NCBI GenBank assembly: GCA_000231825.2
Contig: JH720330.1
Coordinates: forward strand, 266,789-330,788
Reading direction: 5' to 3'
Source: Tetrahymena elliotti 4EA
Taxonomy: Eukaryota > Ciliophora > Oligohymenophorea > Hymenostomatida > Tetrahymenidae
DNA length: 64,000 nucleotides
This document shows, one piece after another, positions 39,964-50,304 of this stretch (position 1 is the stretch's first letter; every line of letters begins with the position of its first letter). Below the pieces are notes generated by a model. That model made no database searches. It was not told the DNA's origin and saw only the letters and a program-made list of their open reading frames with translations. Both the position numbers and the translations under genes were made by a program.

Positions 39964-42900
39964 TTGTTATTTGTGGGAGAATTTGAATTTTTATTTTTTG
40001 TCCTAATAAATTACCTTTCATCAAAGATTATTTGGTAGACTACTTCTTTTTACTATTACCAAACAAAACTACTTTGTGATTTACATCAAACTATTATTTT
40101 TAAATAATTATTCATTATGAGTCTAATATAAATATCTTTTACACAATCTTCTTAAGTGATTTTTTAATTTCAAAATAAAATCTAAGATTAAAAATTAGTC
40201 AATATTATGATCTCCTAAAATAAAACAATTTTTATAATTAATATTTTTATATTTATTTGTATTTGATGAGTCTGTTTTGATTTGTTAAAAATTTTTTTCC
40301 AAATTATCTATGTTTTTTATTTTCATCAATTTTAATAATTATCATAAGTGTTGGAATTTCCCAAACTCATTTTTAAAACCATAGGAAAAATGATATTGTT
40401 TCAGAAAAGAACTCTTTTTAGTTATTCCTGACAATCCACAATTTAAAACAGTTTATTCTTCTACTTTATTCAATCAAACTTTTACAACCCCTCAAGTTAC
40501 AATGAAAATCAATATAACAAATCAGACTTTCTATTCTAAGATTATAATTAGTTTCTATTCAATAACAATTCTATTAGAGCTACTCTTATTTTGAGCTTTA
40601 AATATATTATTAATAATAAACTATTTTTTTATTTGTTGTTATATATCAATAACATAAAAAGTTATAGTCAAAGTGATTAGAAAATATTAGCCTTTAAATT
40701 CAAAAAAAGATAAAAGAATAAATATCTTATTGTATATTTCTTATATATATTTTTTTGAGAATATTAATAAAATACACTTTTTTTGTTTGTTTGTAAATAT
40801 AGATACTTATTAATTTAAAATATATAATTCTTTGACTTTATTCAATGGAATTTTTAAACTTTGAAAATCTCTTTACCAAGCTTTATATAAAAATTATTTA
40901 TTAACTTCTATTTTATAGATATCTTGTTAGCACTATTTTTATTTTGAGCTTTAATATATATTTTTAAAAAACTTTATATTTCTTGTTTTATTTTTTGTAC
41001 TAACTCCTATTCATTTATCCATAAAAACTTACATACCTAGTATATATCTAAAATAATTATAAAATATTAACTTACATTAATAAAAAAGCTGTATTTTCTA
41101 CATAAAAAGTATCAAAGAAGAAATACATATTTATATATAAAAAAGAAAGTAATAAGAAAACAATTTTTGTATTTTAAAAATTTAATTTCTGCTTGTCAAA
41201 ATATTAAAAAGTCTTCAGCTATTCCAAAGACTTTTTTTCTTAAATTCCACCACTGATTATTATTTAACAGCTTTTTGAAAGAGTAAATTTAATTAGAAAA
41301 AATAGGTTTATAAATATTAATTACTTACAACACCTTTAAAATATTTTTTTGCTAATCATATTTATTTTATTCAAAAAAGGCTTTATTTATTATTTCAGAG
41401 CTTTCTTTGAATTTTAAAATAAAAAATAAAAATTAATATCTTAATCAAGAAAAATAATAAATAGATCAAATTATATTTAAAAATGTTATATTTATGTTTT
41501 CAAATTATTTTACTGTTAATTCACCTAAATATAAATTATTAAAATTATTGTAGAAAATATAGCTATCGATATTAAAATTGAAATATAAATGAGTAAATAT
41601 TGATCTTATTTCAAACCTTTCTAATCGTAAAAATTAATATGTAGCAAGTTTTATTCATTTTTTTTATTTGAATCAATTAATGTCTTTAAAAAAAAAGATG
41701 ATATTAAAAACTGACTTTGAAAATCTAGATAATATAATTATTTATTTCTTCCTTATTATATATATTTTTTTATTTATTCAATTTCTAATTTTAAAGACAC
41801 TTATGTGATCTCATTATATTTCTGAAGGTTAATTTGAAGTAAATTTAATTTTATTTATTTAAGTTAACACAATCTACTTTTTGGATTGAATTTTGATAAA
41901 TTAATGCTAAAAATTAATAAAAAGAGATTAATTGAGTGATGAAAATGCTAAAAACTTAAGTAGTAAGCTATTGCTAGACTATATTTAAGAATTGGTGATT
42001 TATTTTTGGTTAAAAAAAAAATAAATAAAGATAAAATGAATTTGAATGCTTTAACTAAAATGAGTGTAAAGTAAATTCAAGGTTAAAGTTGGGACCTTTA
42101 ACTTGTAAATTTATTAATGTATCAAAGTTAAAAATTTATTTGATATAAATTTGGTATCTTTAAAATGATATTATTTTTTCGTTTTTTATTACTTTATTAA
42201 TTTTTTTAGAAATTTAAAAGATTAATCAAATTTTTTACATTTTTTTTATTTTTACTAATTAAAGTTACAATTTTAATAAAATAAGAATTTGTAGTATTTA
42301 TTTATTTTTATTAATTTCTCTTATTATTTTAATATCAAAAAATCTATTAATAAATTTTAAAAATATTTTAAAATATTGAATTGAATAAATTAAGAAAGAG
42401 TATGGAATTTAATTTATGTCTTTTAAATTAAAAAAAACTCAATGATTTAAACTTTTACCTGAGGTAAAACTTATGTAAAAACTATTTTATCGATTTATTG
42501 ATTAAAATAACTTACTTAAAAATTTTAATTTTCTCAAGGTAAAATCCAATAATATTGGCTTTTTAGAATTAATATTTCCTTTTTATTAATTTACTCAGCT
42601 TTCAATTTTCAGTTTAAAACATCAACATAATAGTTTCTAAATTTAAGAAATCATAAAAATGGGCATCAAATAAATTATTTTTTTTAAAATTGATTTAATT
42701 GAGGTTTTAGTTTTTATTTTTAATTTATCAAGCTATCTATCTATTAACTTATTTATTGTTTCTTAATTCTTTTCTAGATAGCGATGTCAAAAGTATTTTG
42801 AATTTAAAAAGGGGATAATTTAATTGATGAAAAATATTAGTTTAATTTTTTTACTTGTTAAAGCTAATAAATACTTGGAATTGTAGTTTAAGAAACTATT

Positions 42901-44372
42901 TTGAATTAAAATGTTTAAATATTTTAAATTATAAATTTAATAATCTCTTATTATTAATAATATTACTCATTTTTTCTTTTCTATTATCTCTAACATTTAT
43001 AGAGGTATTAATTTAATGTTGATACTAAACAATAAGCAAGAAAAATCTTAATTAAATTGAAAAGATTTGTGTAATATGTACAAATATTATGCTTTATTTT
43101 TAGAGACTTAGTTTTTATCTTAATTATAATATCTATTATGAAATTCTTTTGTATGAGGGAGTGGATACTAATTTAATTATCATAATATTTTTAAAACAGT
43201 GAGGTAAAAAAAATAAGTATTTCTAATTATTAAAAATAATTCTATAAAAATTGCAGAGAATTATTTCCATCTTAAGGCAAATTGTTTTAATTATTAGTGT
43301 TTCTTTAAATTGAACACTTGGTTTTAGTCACTTTTTAAAAAATTAATTAAATCATTTTAAACCTAAAAAAGTTGATGAAAAATACAAATAAAATTTTTAT
43401 TTTCAATATTCGATATTTGAAAGAGTTATCCAATTTATTTCAATACATAACAATCATTTGCTTTTTCTTCTCATCAAAAGAAATATTAATAAAAAATACA
43501 AAATTTGTAGAACAATAAAAGTAATTTAAATAAAAATATCCGAAGTAAGATTTTTGGTTTTATAAAAATAAAAACAGAGTGAGGGTTTCTTTTGAAAATT
43601 GGTTTTTTTTTAGATTTTGATTTTTATTAATCTACTCTTTGTTTACCTGTCTATTTTTTAAATTTTTGAAGTGGGTAATCATTGTTAAATATATGTTCAG
43701 TATTTGCTTTTTATGATTAAATTAATTTAATAAAAACAAGTATCTTTGTCTGAAAATACCATTAAGACTAGTTTATTTAAGATACAAAGAATTTGTGATT
43801 TTTTGAGTTAATTTTGGAGATTACAGATAGATCATTCAAATATTTATTTTTTTATTTGTTTTAAATTTAAGATAGTATTTTATTCCGTAAAATAATATTA
43901 AATTGTTATAAAATGTTTATGAGCCATCAGAAAAAGTTGTAGTAAATTTTTTAACTTCTAAAACTATTATAAACGTATTAATTAAGTTATTATAAAATTG
44001 AAATTAGACCTGTAAAATAATAAGTAAGATTTAAAAAATATTGCCTTTCCTTAATAAATCATTTTATTTTATTGATTGAATTTTCTTCAAAAAATAAAAA
44101 TGATACGTTTTATTTCATTTTATTAAAACTATATTCAAATATTATAAAAATAGATTATAAAACAAAATCTTATTCAAAATATAATGTTAGCAAGACCTTT
44201 AGTAAATATAAAATTATATAAAAATATGATACATATGTAATAATCTAAAAAGCTTAAAATTTAAGATTAAAATGTTTTTTATTTGATATGCTTTTTAAAA
44301 TAAAATAAGAAGTTTTTGTTTTTTTAAAGCATTTCCTATTTTAAGTAAAGAATAGAGCAGCATTATGTTTAT

Positions 44373-44383
44373 GCGCTCAGCGC
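44373..44383. other. Short GC-rich inverted repeat in AT-rich spacer
   Basis: GCGC-TCA-GCGC forms a 4-bp perfect GC stem with a 3-base loop, inside a locally less AT-rich stretch (about 44345-44410). It could belong to a small RNA or a promoter. The evidence is composition only. Confidence 0.3.
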
Positions 44384-44546
44384 TTTTGGAGAAGAAAAGA
44401 AGTGAAAACTCATTATGAATATGTTGAGATTTACAAATACTGACACCTTAAATTAATACATCCAAAAAGTAACCATGATTTTAAGAATGTTTTGTAAAAA
44501 TATGAGAATTTTCATTAGGATTTATCAAAAGAAAATTATTGAAGAG

Positions 44547-44553
44547 TGACTCA
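44547..44553. promoter_or_regulatory. TGACTCA (AP-1/bZIP-like) site upstream of the ZIP gene
   Basis: A palindromic TGACTCA lies 518 bases upstream of the ZIP transporter start. TGANTCA motifs are, as I recall, described as conserved elements in Tetrahymena metallothionein promoters. One 7-mer can occur by chance in a 5.5-kb spacer, so the link to metal control is only suggestive. Confidence 0.3.
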
Positions 44554-45070
44554 TTTATAATTCATGAACACCTCCTTTAATTTAATTAAATAAAAATGTT
44601 CATTTGATGAGTAAACAATTTGCATTTATAAATGAATGAGATGCTCTAAATTATGTTTAAAATGATAGTTGATAATTAATAGAAATTTATTGAGTAAGAT
44701 TATTTTTTAATTCTAAATAGGAATTGCTAAATAAAGGATAGCTTAAAGCAAAAAACTAAAATAATTTAAATTTAGCCTTTTAAAATAAAAGATAATTTCA
44801 AAATGTAAAGACGATTGTGTAGAAGATTTTTAATAGATCCATCAATAAATTTAAATATTAGATTGATTTTTTCCAATTTATTTTTTGATGGCTGTATTAA
44901 AAAGAATGATTAATCACTAATTTATGATATTTTCAGGTATAAATTAACAAATATTATAAGAATATGATATACTTCATATATGGATCTATAAATACGTGAA
45001 AAAAATTTATATGATGCAATAACAATTTTATTTATGTAAAAAATAAAATACAATTTAATTTAAAAGTAAA

Positions 45071-46369
45071 ATGGCTGATAATACTGTAATCGTTAAATCT
45101 TTATCTATGATTGTGAATTTTCTCATTATCATAATAACAGCAAGTCTGCCAATAAGAATTAAAACTTTTAAGCAAAATTAAAATGTTCTTTCATTAGCAT
45201 CTGCTTTTTCAGGTGGTTTATTTATATCAATAGCCTTAATTCATATTCTTCCAGAAGCAGGAGATTCTTTTGATAAATATTATGACTCTTCAGATGAACA
45301 TTTTCCTTTCTAAATGTTCATTACAGTAATCAGTTTCTCTTTTGTACTTTTTATTGAAAAAGTTATAGGTGAGTCATTTGCTCATAATCACCACCATCAC
45401 CACCACCACCATCATCACTCATAAGAGTTGGATGACTTTGAAAAATAAACTCATGTTCATAATGCAAACCATCATATAAATAATTAAGTAGAGGTTGTTG
45501 AAAAATAGGATTAATAATGCAATTCAATCAAATAAATAGTTTGTGAGCTTTAATTAAATTAAGGGTGTTGCTAAAAAAATTCTTCTTCATCTTCTTCCTC
45601 CTAAAATGAAAATTCTCCTATTGAACAATAATATTAATAAGTTTCAACTAATTCAAATAATCAACCCAAAATTTAACAATTGTTGTCAGATTAAAACGAT
45701 TGTAAAGATTTGAAGCAACACACCCCAAGCTGTGAATCAAAAACGGAAATTGAGTAGTAATAAGAATAATAATAACAAAAATAATCATAAATAAAAAAAG
45801 ACCAGCCTACTTCTTAAGAAATTAAAGATAGAATTGAATATTAATAAGAGCAAATTAAACAAGTATTTGAGAAAATTAATGATTAATTAGATTAAAAAGA
45901 TGAAGATAACAGTGAAGTTAATCTGATAGCTCCTTTTGTGCTTCAAATCGCATTAGGTATTCATGCAACTCTAGAAGGCCTAGCAATAGGAGTAGAAGAT
46001 GAATTTTCTAAATGTTTAACTATTGCTCTTGCAGTATTAGTTCACAAATGGGCAGAAGGCTTGGTTTTAGGTTTAGCTTTGAAGCATTCCAAAATGAGTA
46101 TTAATAGAGCCACAATCATGATAGCTATCTAAGCAGCAATGAATCCTATGGGAATAGGTATAGGCTGGTCACTAAGTGATGCTGGAGATCTAGTTAAAGG
46201 AATTTTGATGAGTATAAGTGCAGGAACATTTGTTTATATAGCTACTTAAGAAGTTATAGCTTAAGAATTTAGTAAAAATAGACACCAATTAGTTAAATTC
46301 CTTTTCTATTTAGTTGGTATTGGCTTTATAAGCTCCCTTTTTTTTGTAGAGCAAGCAACAGGAAGTTGA
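45071..46369 (+). CDS. ZIP-family (SLC39-like) zinc transporter with His-rich loop
   Basis: Imports Zn2+ (or Fe2+/Mn2+) into the cytosol across a membrane. It is intronless, 432 residues, TGA stop. Residues 1-100 hold three membrane segments, with the family pattern SGGLFISIALIHILPEAGD. The loop between TM3 and TM4 starts with ten consecutive His (residues 107-116) and continues through His pairs, a run of Ser, Cys pairs and Gln-rich stretches to about 285. This long variable His-rich cytosolic loop is typical of ZIPs. The metal-site helices follow: TM4 with H298-ATL-E302-G and TM5 with H325-KWA-E329-G. TM6-TM8 include AAMNPMGIGIGW and SISAGTFVYIATQEVI. The start codon is preceded by an A-rich stretch, as usual in ciliates. 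The gene diverges from giant gene A across a long spacer. The family call is firm; the metal is inferred. Confidence 0.95.
45389..45418 (+). other. Deca-histidine tract in the ZIP loop
   Basis: Ten CAC/CAT codons in a row at residues 107-116, at the start of the loop between TM3 and TM4. The family is known for metal-binding His clusters at this place. An unbroken run of ten is at the long end. Confidence 0.95.
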
Positions 46370-46676
46370 TTACAATTTTAATAAAAACCTATTTATTTAT
46401 TAAGTTCAGTTTATATTTTACGAAAATTAACCATTTAATTAATTTTTAGTTGCAAAAATAAGCCAATAATAATGAATAAATTTGATTTTAAGATGACTAA
46501 TATTAATAAATTTAAATCCAAAAAGAAAATACATTAATTTATTTATTAAATCATCTTTAATTGTTAATATTTGTTTATCTTCAATTTATAGTTTTTTTAC
46601 AATCTAGTCTTATCAAAAATATGTTCGTAACTCTTTAATTTCTTTGTTTTCTCAATTTTTTTTTAGAAATACTATC
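46370..46676. other. Intergenic spacer
   Basis: About 0.3 kb of AT-rich sequence between two plus-strand genes, holding the ZIP 3' end and the promoter of the next gene. Nothing else seen. Confidence 0.5.
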
Positions 46677-48741
46677 ATGAATTTCATAAACCAGTGTTTT
46701 GGATTATTTTACTTCGCCATTTATTTCCTAAATTACCTCTAGTATGCCTGCTACTGCTATGAGTATTTATTTTAAATACTCTAAAGTTAAGGACTGTTTC
46801 CAGAATGTGATCTATAATAAAACTTAATTATTGATGGAAAATATTCCTAAAAAATGATTGTTGATTTATAATTCAATGAAACTTTAATCTTGGTAGCAAA
46901 TAAAATTATTTTTACTAATTTTGATCAGCTAAGCTTTGTATGTTAAGCTTAACAAAATAAATAGATAAACTATCAATCATCAAGCATTTTTAGAAATCAA
47001 GTAAGTCAATACACTTATATTTGAAGATGTTTATATTTTATATAAATAGGAAAATAACATTTTTACTTTTTTAATAGAAAATAACCAAGGCATCTAAATA
47101 AAAAATCTTTCAATGAGCTTCCTAAAAGGATATTCACCATCTTTATTTCAATTAAATCAAGAACTATTTAAGAAATAATTTATTTTTTAGATATTAAATC
47201 ATAATAAATTTACAAAAGCATATTATTCCTTCATATATCATTAATGTGATAAACAAACAAGAGAATTTAATGACATATAAGGATTGTTGATTTCAAATAG
47301 CTAAAAATTAAAACTTTTTGTAATTATATTTGCGATAAAAGTAAATTTAAATATTGTAGTGGATCTATCTCAAATTTAGCTGAAGGATATTATATAAATT
47401 AATAAAATGATACTGATTTTGCTTTGAATCTCAAGTTTGTATTTTTTGTCTAGAATGCAATCATGAATCTGTTAAAGGAGATATTTATGCAAGAGATTAC
47501 AGTGCAATATTTGTTAGGATTTTAATTTAAACATTATTTTTTCAGCTCTTTCAATCTTTATGGCTATCGTTCTTGTTGCTGTTATAGACTTATTGATTTT
47601 TTTTAATACAGAAATTACAAAATTGATTCATCAAATTAAAGATAAATTACCATTGAAGCAAAAAAGAAGAGAATTGGAGCTAATGTCCATTTTAAATTTA
47701 TTTTATTTTATCTTTAGATCTTCAACCTTTGGACTTACTATTAATCTCCTAATATTTTTAAAACATTATTCTCTCTATAAGTCTATATTTTCAATCCTCT
47801 CTAAAGCTCCTACTTAAATTTTTTTGAATGCTTTTTAATGTAACTTAACTTAAATTAACTTAAAGGTATTTAGTACATAGCATTTATTAATAGTAATTTC
47901 AGCTGTTTTACCTCTCATAGTCATTATTTTTTATTTAATAATGAGAACTATCTTAGTATTGATCATTTCTAAGTTTTTTACAGTCTAACCTCACAAACTG
48001 TAATTCATAAATCAAATAACTTTTTTTTAGATACGTAAAAAATAAAAAATTTATTATTTACGTTTTTATTTTTACTTTAAATGCTGTAAATCTTGTTGCT
48101 ATTCAGTAATTAGTAGCTGGTATTTCCTGCCAAGATTACAACTAGTTAGGTTCTTATGCAAGTATATGTATGATGAGTACAAATAATAGTTTTACTTTCG
48201 GGAGTTTGTTAGGTTTTTTTCTGTTAAAGTTCTTATTGTTTTCTTTACAAGACCTACTTACCCTAATATTCAAACAATTGTTTATCCTATATTGATAATA
48301 CTAGTCATATATTTTATAATAATTACATAATTTAATCCATATCTAATAGATGAGACTCAAAATTTTAGAGAACCTGAGAACTAATCAAGTGTTTAGTCAA
48401 GCTCAGGTTCTTTTAAATAAATATATCAACATCTAATAAATATTTTTAAATTTAACTATACTGCTAGAAAAAAATTACTACTATTTTCTGGAGGATTTTT
48501 GATTGTTTGTTACACGCTAAATGCTCTCTCTTTTTAGAATTAATATTACTCTAAAAATGATGTAGTCCCTAAAATTGTAGCAAGTTTAGGTCATTTTTAA
48601 GCTTTGATAATAATCTGCATTATTTTTGTCATTTTTATTAGATATTTTATTTATTTAAAAACAAGAGAAAGAATACAAAATAATTAAGCCTAAAATAATA
48701 ATAATAATAATTCATATATAAGCTTAACAGATAATTTTTGA
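46677..48741 (+). CDS. Multi-pass membrane protein with Cys-containing ectodomain, unrecognised
   Basis: The start at 46677 (MNFINQCFGLFYFAIYFLNY) gives a signal peptide or signal anchor. An ectodomain follows over several exons, with Cys-rich pieces CNYICDKSKFKYCSGS, where the readable frame includes SNLAEGYYIN, and FCLECNHESVKGDIYARDY. A membrane-spanning half comes next: SIFMAIVLVAVIDLLIFF, FIIYVFIFTLNAVNLVAIQQ, PILIILVIYFIIITQFNPYL, LLLFSGGFLIVCYTLNALSF and ALIIICIIFVIFIRYFIYL, with QLVAGISCQDYNQLGSYASI in between. It ends in an Asn-run tail (NNNNNN...SLTDNF) before TGA at 48741. At least four introns are needed; likely ones are around 47002-47050 and 47501-47546. Some joins are unclear, for example near 47990-48050 and 48200. 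The topology (large ectodomain, then several helices) suits a receptor- or channel-like surface protein; no family is claimed. Confidence 0.65.
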
Positions 48742-49998
48742 AATTAAAAAACTTATTTCATTTTAAATCAAATGCTTAATGTTTATCTTTTTATATTTTT
48801 ATATTAGTTTATCAATCTATGAATAAAAATTTTTTGTTTTTTAATATGCAGATTAATTTTTTTTAAAATTATTTTTAAAAATTGATATTAAAAATAAATA
48901 AAATCTTTGAAAATAAAAATATTTCATTTCATCTTATATCCTTAACTTTATAATTAAATCTTAGATTTAGGAAAATAAAATCATTATGCCTTTTATTTAA
49001 AGTTATTGTCAAAAATTGAAAGAAAATGAAGAGATAACAACTTATTACTTAAGCAAAAGTGTTATTTATTCATCATTTTTGAATTGGTTTTTTTAAATAT
49101 TGATGATCAAAATGAGTAACAAAGAATAAATATAGCTACAACATTGAATTTTTACAAAATTATTTGTTCAAATTATGTATAAAAACTAAACCTCAATATA
49201 ATGATTTATATATCTATTAAAAGAACTTAAAACAGTGTATTTAGTGAAACGCAGGGAAACCATGGAAGTTGTATGTTGTATATCAAAAAATATTTTGATT
49301 AAGATTCAAAATTTTTTTAATTTAAATATCAAAAATTATTAAAACGCTTCTTAAAAAACATTTTGAGTAAAGATTTTAATTCTTCTAAATTTCTATTTAT
49401 TTTACAAGTATTTTTAATTTTTCTTGATTAACAGTTATTGGGGAAACATCAAAAACGAATTCAAATTACTGTTAAGATATTTTTTCTATTTTAAATTTAA
49501 TGATATTTATCAAAAATAAAAATATTTTTTGAATGATTTTCTTTAAAAAAACTTTATTACTAAAATTTTACTTCACATCAATAAAGTAAATGAAAAATTT
49601 ATAATTAATTGCAAATTTATCTACTAATAACAATTGATAATTCTATGAAAAATAAAAATATTTTATTTTAAATAAAATAGATAAAAAATAAAATTAGTTT
49701 TAAATTTGTTAGTATTGAAAAATTTAAGATTGTGATAATTTTTTAATCTTAATAAAAAGAATAAAATGGAAATATTCTTTTTGATAAAAATTATTAATAA
49801 TTCTAAATTTTATATAAAAAATATTAATATATATATAATAATAATTTTGATACACTTTTATTTATTTTATGCATTCTTTTCTCTTAAATTTTTCATGCTC
49901 TTAATAATCAGAATCATAATTTTTTTTATAATATGTCAAGCATGCAAAGTTTAGTGGATATCTAAAACAGAGATTATGCCTAGAATTTCTTTTGTTTA
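48742..49998. other. Intergenic spacer between convergent genes
   Basis: About 1.26 kb of AT-rich sequence holding the 3' ends of two convergent genes. A slightly GC-richer patch near 49245-49275 (GTGAAACGCAGGGAAACCATGG) was looked at, but no RNA structure could be assigned. An Ile/Leu/Phe-rich frame at 49766-49954 looks like chance AT-rich sequence. Confidence 0.5.
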
Positions 49999-50304
49999 TC
50001 AACAGCCTTTAACTCTCTTGTGGAAGGAATGAGCTAAATCACAGATGCAATGTTTGCAATTAGGTCCACTTTTCATGACACTAGAAACACACTTATAATC
50101 AACCCAAGGGTTTAAGCCATCTTCGGCAGCAGCAGCAGGGCAAGCAGTGAAAATTTTAAAAGCATTCCATCCACATTTTCCGCAAGAGATAGCATAGTTT
50201 TCTAAGTTTTATTCTTCTTAGATTTGTTATCTTTGATAAACATAGACAGCAGAACCAGCTAACAATAAAAGTAAAGTAGTTAAAACAACTATTTAAGTTT
50301 TCAT
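49999..50304 (-). CDS. Small secreted Cys-rich protein (101 residues)
   Basis: Intronless frame of 102 codons. Residues 1-20 form a signal peptide or N-terminal anchor (MKTQIVVLTTLLLLLAGSAV). A Gln/Glu-rich stretch (RQQIQEEQNLENY) is followed by a domain with eight cysteines: CGKCGWNAFKIFTACPAAAA, then ...YKC..., ...NCKHCICDLAHSF... and a C-terminal ...KGC before TGA. An even cysteine count suggests four disulfides in an extracellular or granule protein. GC content and codon choice (GCT, GCC, TGC, GGA, CTT) stand out sharply from the surroundings, as in highly expressed ciliate genes. It does not match saposin spacing well, and I do not recognise the family. It is oriented head-to-tail with giant gene B but 3.5 kb away. 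Confidence 0.85.

Larger units (their letters stand above)
39580..45070. other. 5.5-kb gene-free stretch between divergent genes
   Basis: Extremely AT-rich, with long homopolymers and no sustained open frame under the ciliate code. It lies between the start of giant gene A (minus) and the start of the ZIP gene (plus) and so must contain both promoters. Inside it I note a 45-bp tandem duplication at 39874-39963, a small GC-rich hairpin at 44373-44383 and a TGACTCA site at 44547. Confidence 0.55.

Noticed and set aside
40500..41040. Loose similarity between about 40560-40680 and 40905-41060 (shared ATTTTGAGCTTTAA and flanks)
   Set aside because: Only short matches in very AT-rich sequence; not enough to call a repeat without alignment.
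49766..49954. Open frame for a 62-residue Ile/Phe/Leu-rich peptide on the plus strand
   Set aside because: Composition is what AT-rich non-coding sequence gives by chance. It lacks a domain, a paralogue or codon bias, and lies in a spacer.
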